From positions 1 through 20,605 of the IMG/VR virus record IMGVR_UViG_3300048833_000639: 20,605 bases of DNA, one strand, 5' to 3'. The notes beneath the pieces were generated by a model. It worked only from the letters and a program-made list of their open reading frames with translations. It had not been told where the DNA came from and did no database searches. Positions 17,577 to 20,605 of the stretch are shown here, piece after piece; position 1 is the first letter of the stretch; each line of letters starts with the position of its first letter. Both the position numbers and the translations under genes were made by a program. This stretch comes from a virus.

Positions 17577-19147
17577 GCGGCAGCCTTTACGGGGAAGAGG
17601 GACCAGTCGAAGTCCTGCCCGTCCGGGAGGATGCCCTCGACGAAGCCGGGCGTGGAGCGGACGATGTTCTGACGCTGCCGGGCGTGGTCGCGCAGCGTGT
17701 TGTTCAGGTTGCAGCTGTAGTCGGCGATGAACGCGACGTTGGGACCGTGCTTCTTGGAGCGCAGCCCGCGGCCGATCTTCTGGCGCAGGCCGACCTCGGC
17801 CTTCATGCCGCCTGCCAGCTGCACCAGGCCGATCGCCGGCACGTCGACGCCGACATCCAGGATGGTCGTGCCGATGACGCCGTCGAGCTCGCCGGTGACG
17901 AGCTTGCGGAGCTGGGCCTTGCGGTTTTTCTGGTCGTCCTCGCCCTTCAGGAACTCGAAGCGCAGCTTGTGCTTGCGGTAGTGGGCCAGGATGTTCTCGC
18001 CGTGCTGCTTGCGCGCCACGAGGGTCAGCGTCGGCAGCCCGCGCCCGGCCGCCCTCATGCTGTCGCGCAGCATCTGGGCCAGCATGTCCTCGTTCTGGGT
18101 GTAGCCGAGCGTGTAGGCGCGCTCGAAGGGCGAGCTCTTGAAGAGACCCTTGGGCGCCTCGCAGTCGACGAAGCGGAACTTCGGCGTCGCCAGGATGCCG
18201 CGATCGATCAGGAGCTTCTCGGGGATGTCGATCAGCACCGGGCCGAAGGCGGCCATCAGGCGCATGTTGTCGGCAGCCGAGTCGCGCATGAAGGGCGTCG
18301 CGGTCAGGGCGACCCGGATCGTCGCGTTCTTGCAGTGGCGCAGGATCTCGAAATAGCTGGTGCCGCCTGCCTCATGCGCCTCTTCGCCGATCACGACCTC
18401 GATCAGGGAGAGGAATTTCAGGATCGCGTCGCGCTTCTTGGTCTTGGCCTCGAAACGCGCCTGGCCCTGCTTCAGGATCTCCTCGCGGGAGATGTTGGGA
18501 TCCTTGCCCTTGGACAGGTGGTTGCTCTTGACGATCGCGCGGCACTCGCGCCCCAGGTCCGGCACCTCGAGCGCCTGCACCAGGGTCTGGACCATGCCGA
18601 GATTGATGCCGCGCACCGCCCGGATCTCGCCGTCGCCGATCTGGCCGGTCGTCAGTCCGATCTCCTTCAGCTGGTCGTCCATCTGGTAGAGCAGGATGCC
18701 GCGGGTGGTCAGGAACAGGGTCATGCGCTTGAAGCGCGACATGATCAGCTTGGCGATCTTCGACTTCCCGCCGCCCGTGGCCACGCGGATGATGCCGGCG
18801 CCGTGCTTCTCGACCTGGCGCAGGGCCTTCATCTGGTAGTCGTAGCGCGGGTCGTCGTTGCCGAACTCGTCGACGATCGGGTTCTCCGGCCCCAGCGGCG
18901 TCGCGATCGGCTTCACGATCGGCATGACCGTGTGCCCGATCTTCGTCAGCTCCTGCTGCACGAGATAGCCAAAGCCGGCCGGGAAGGTCTGGGTCGAGGT
19001 GTCGAAGAAGGAGGACTTGCCGGTCCAGCCGATGCCGTTCGAGGCTTCCTCATAGGAGAGCAGGCTCGCGACGAACTGCGCGACCTTCGGATCGGGGTCG
19101 ATCAGCTTCGCAATCACGGCGTTGCGGGCGATTTTGGCGATGGCCAC
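17573..19147 (-). CDS. Superfamily 2 DNA helicase, UvsW-like, 524 aa
   Basis: Translation begins at GTG 19147 with AGAGG before it. Residues 101-110 (RYDYQMKALR) are a Q-motif-like region. RVATGGGKSK at 121-130 is motif I, GEEAH at 254-258 is the DExH box (EEAH), LTATP at 281-285 is motif III, and the C-terminal RecA-like half ends with motif VI QKIGRGLRS. Helicases of this type remodel replication forks and recombination intermediates in phages (T4 UvsW, T5-type). An unassigned N-terminal region of about 95 residues precedes the core. Its start lies 32 bp from operator copy 4, which probably also controls the divergent ParB-like genes. Confidence 0.85.
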   Translation of the reverse strand: MAIAKIARNAVIAKLIDPDPKVAQFVASLLSYEEASNGIGWTGKSSFFDTSTQTFPAGFGYLVQQELTKIGHTVMPIVKPIATPLGPENPIVDEFGNDDPRYDYQMKALRQVEKHGAGIIRVATGGGKSKIAKLIMSRFKRMTLFLTTRGILLYQMDDQLKEIGLTTGQIGDGEIRAVRGINLGMVQTLVQALEVPDLGRECRAIVKSNHLSKGKDPNISREEILKQGQARFEAKTKKRDAILKFLSLIEVVIGEEAHEAGGTSYFEILRHCKNATIRVALTATPFMRDSAADNMRLMAAFGPVLIDIPEKLLIDRGILATPKFRFVDCEAPKGLFKSSPFERAYTLGYTQNEDMLAQMLRDSMRAAGRGLPTLTLVARKQHGENILAHYRKHKLRFEFLKGEDDQKNRKAQLRKLVTGELDGVIGTTILDVGVDVPAIGLVQLAGGMKAEVGLRQKIGRGLRSKKHGPNVAFIADYSCNLNNTLRDHARQRQNIVRSTPGFVEGILPDGQDFDWSLFPVKAAA

Positions 19148-19150
19148 AGG

Positions 19151-19180
19151 TTGCCTCTTGTGTTTGGCTCGGTCTATAGT
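19151..19180 (+). promoter_or_regulatory. Promoter of the ParB-like genes
   Basis: TTGCCT (19151-19156), 18 bp, TATAGT (19175-19180). The operator begins at 19179, so it covers the end of the -10 and the transcription start, as in the kinase promoter. Confidence 0.5.
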
Positions 19181-19198
19181 AAGTAAACGCTTACTTAC
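19179..19198. promoter_or_regulatory. Palindromic operator, copy 4 (best match)
   Basis: GTAAGTAAACGCTTACTTAC: two perfect 8-bp arms around ACGC. It lies between the helicase gene and the ParB-like gene, so it can serve both directions. Confidence 0.7.
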
Positions 19199-19215
19199 CC
19201 AGGATCTAGCCCTTA

Positions 19216-19968
19216 ATGCGCGACATCAAGTATCTGACCGTCCCGGTCGGCGAGCTGCGGAAGAACCCCTGGAACACCAACAAGGTGTCTGCGGCCGACG
19301 AGCTGAAGATCCGGAAGAGCTTGCAGCGCAACGGCATGTTCAAGCCGATCATCGTGCGCGAGGTCGCCGGCGTTCCCGGCTACGAAATCCTGGGCGGCGA
19401 GCATCGCTGGGAACAGGCCATCGAGCTGGGCGTGCAGGAAGTGCCGGTCGCCAATCTCGGGCTGATCACTGACAAGCAGGCCAAAGAGATCGGCGTGATC
19501 GACAACGCCCGCTACGGCACCGACGACACGCTGTCTTTTTCTGAGCTTCTGAAGGAAATCGGCGACGTCACGGAGCTGCAAGAGTTTCTTCCCTACGGGT
19601 CTGAAGACCTCGATGCGATCTTCTCTGCATCAGTTATAGCGCTCGATGAGTTGGATCTCGAAAATAGTCTGGGCGTGGAAGAAGAAAGCGCGGAAGAGCC
19701 CGAGGTGGCGCCCGCGAAACCTGCCAAGACCCATGCGCTGATGCGCTTCCGCATCGCCAATGCTGACGCCGAGCGGCTGACGGCTCTCGTCTCGAAGACC
19801 CAGAAGGACCAGGGCTTCACGACCGAGGACCAGCTCACCAACGCCGGCGACGCCCTCGTCTTCCTGCTGACGGACCTTCTGCGGTCGGTCGCCCCGCCTG
19901 CCTATAAGGCCGGCCATGACATCGACGCGATCCTCGATGACGCGCTCGCCAACCCGGAGTCCGAGTGA
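19216..19968 (+). CDS. ParB/Srx-domain protein, 250 aa
   Basis: The ATG at 19216 is preceded by AGGATCTAGCCCTTA. Residues 1-85 form a ParB N-terminal/sulfiredoxin fold: YLTVPVGELRKNPWNTN, KIRKSLQRNGMFKPIIVR, then the nucleotide-site motif GGEHRWEQAIELG at 60-72. The middle is acidic (EEESAEEPEVAP linker) and the last 75 residues form a second small domain. Phage proteins of this class lie near packaging or DNA-methylation genes. ParB folds can be CTPases, nucleases or adaptors. With ParA far away and transcribed separately, this is unlikely to be its centromere partner. Confidence 0.75.
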   Translation: MRDIKYLTVPVGELRKNPWNTNKVSAADELKIRKSLQRNGMFKPIIVREVAGVPGYEILGGEHRWEQAIELGVQEVPVANLGLITDKQAKEIGVIDNARYGTDDTLSFSELLKEIGDVTELQEFLPYGSEDLDAIFSASVIALDELDLENSLGVEEESAEEPEVAPAKPAKTHALMRFRIANADAERLTALVSKTQKDQGFTTEDQLTNAGDALVFLLTDLLRSVAPPAYKAGHDIDAILDDALANPESE

Positions 19969-20605
19969 TGCAGCACTATCCCATCGAGCTGACCGAGATC
20001 GGCAAGCTCGTTCCCTATGAGGCCAACGCCAAGAAGCACTCCGACCAGCAGGTCGCCGACCTCTCGCGCCTGATCCAGAAGGCCGGCTGGACCCAGCCGA
20101 TCGTGGTCGACAAGGACGGCGTCATCATCGCCGGTCACGGCCGGCGCCTGGCTGCCATCAAGCTCGGGCTGAAGAAGGTGCCGGTGATCTGGCGCCGCGA
20201 TCTCACCAAGGCCGAAGCCGACGCGCTGCGTCTGGCCGACAACCGCATCGCCTCGACCGATTACGACCAGGCTGCGATCCAGATTGAGCTGCAGCGCCTC
20301 TCGGAGGAGCTGACCGGCGATCTGAGCGTCAACGACCTGGGCTTCGACGCCAAGGAGCTCGACTTCACCTTCTCCGACCTCGGCGAGATCAACCCCGACT
20401 TCTTCGCCGACGACATCTCGGCGGCCGTCGAGGAGCAGAAGCAGTCCAATGAGGCCGCGATCGAGAAGACCGACGACACGGCCGCGCCGGTCGGCGACGC
20501 ACTGGGCTTCAAGCGCGTGACGATCGCCCAGTCCCGCGAGCTGCGCGAGCTGATGGCCCGCATCGAGCAGCGCTCCGGCAAGAAGGGCGTCGAGACCCTG
20601 AAGGT
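19968..20605 (+). CDS. Second ParB/Srx-domain protein (partial, 212+ aa)
   Basis: The ATG at 19968 overlaps the previous stop (TGATG) and the frame runs off the right edge. Residues 1-95 show the ParB-type nuclease domain: LVPYEANAKKHSDQQVADLS, AGWTQPIVVDKDGVIIAGHGR (motif GHGR at 56-59) and LADNRIASTDYDQ. This pattern is the one usually fused or adjacent to DNA methyltransferases in phages and prophages. The visible remainder is acidic and helical. Paired with the preceding ParB-like gene, it forms a tandem whose downstream partner is outside the window. Confidence 0.8.
   Translation, partial: MQHYPIELTEIGKLVPYEANAKKHSDQQVADLSRLIQKAGWTQPIVVDKDGVIIAGHGRRLAAIKLGLKKVPVIWRRDLTKAEADALRLADNRIASTDYDQAAIQIELQRLSEELTGDLSVNDLGFDAKELDFTFSDLGEINPDFFADDISAAVEEQKQSNEAAIEKTDDTAAPVGDALGFKRVTIAQSRELRELMARIEQRSGKKGVETLK

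Noticed and set aside
17684-19186. 500-aa plus-strand open frame
   Set aside because: It is antisense to the helicase gene, whose conserved motifs are certain. The plus-strand product is low-complexity (Asp, Val, Leu, His, Arg rich), typical of a GC-rich shadow frame.
1-20605. Insertion sequence or integrase
   Set aside because: No transposase or integrase gene is recognisable; the nuclease genes are HNH type only.

Overview
This window is GC-rich DNA that looks like part of a tailed-phage genome, or a phage-plasmid, from an alphaproteobacterial host. The evidence for a phage is: a tail-fibre or adhesin-like gene block, many very short overlapping genes of unknown function, phage-type tRNAs, two HNH nucleases, a UvsW-like helicase, a deoxynucleotide kinase-like gene, an HslV-like Ntn hydrolase and two ParB/Srx-domain genes. 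A ParA plus ribbon-helix-helix pair surrounded by palindromic repeats suggests plasmid-style maintenance. The host group is inferred from composition and gene style, not shown.

Layout. 1-1938 (+): five short genes after a partial one, ending at a hairpin terminator shared with the opposite strand. 1996-3937 (-): three translationally coupled genes, including a 452-residue tail-fibre-like protein. 4083-8230 (+): about fifteen tiny genes, many overlapping by 4 nt or less, typical of phage host-takeover or anti-defence loci. 8231-9434: a 1.2 kb gene-free region with ten copies of an AAGGTTGTC-type iteron, a purine-rich tract, a GC-skew flip at a 12-bp palindrome, a possible small RNA with terminator, and an AT-rich long inverted repeat. 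This is the best origin or control-region candidate. 9435-11103 (+): three genes. 11374-12436 (-): two small genes and an extraordinary gene, described below. 12982-13138 (+): an initiator-like tRNA-Met(CAT) and a tRNA-Asn(GTT). 13158-14739 (+): HNH, Acb2-like, HslV-like and membrane proteins. 14851-19147 (-): RHH/ParA, an unknown gene, a kinase, a coiled coil, HNH-AP2 and a helicase. 19216-end (+): two ParB-like genes.

Most striking observation: positions 11773-12562 (790 nt) contain not one GG or CC dinucleotide, although the rest of the window is full of them. After a single GGG the absence continues to 12687. The gene inside (11822-12436, minus strand) has ordinary high-GC3 coding character but no Gly, Pro or Trp, and codon junctions and untranslated flanks obey the rule too. 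The constraint therefore acts on the nucleic acid, not the protein. The block is bounded sharply by GG/CC-dense sequence. I know of no described system that explains it.

Shared regulation is visible. A leader motif (TCAGCAACG, usually in the loop of a hairpin) lies just upstream of six genes, including the GG/CC-free gene. A 20-bp palindrome (GTAAGTAA-N4-TTACTTAC) sits on four promoters. GATAGCTATC-centred palindromes cluster around parA.
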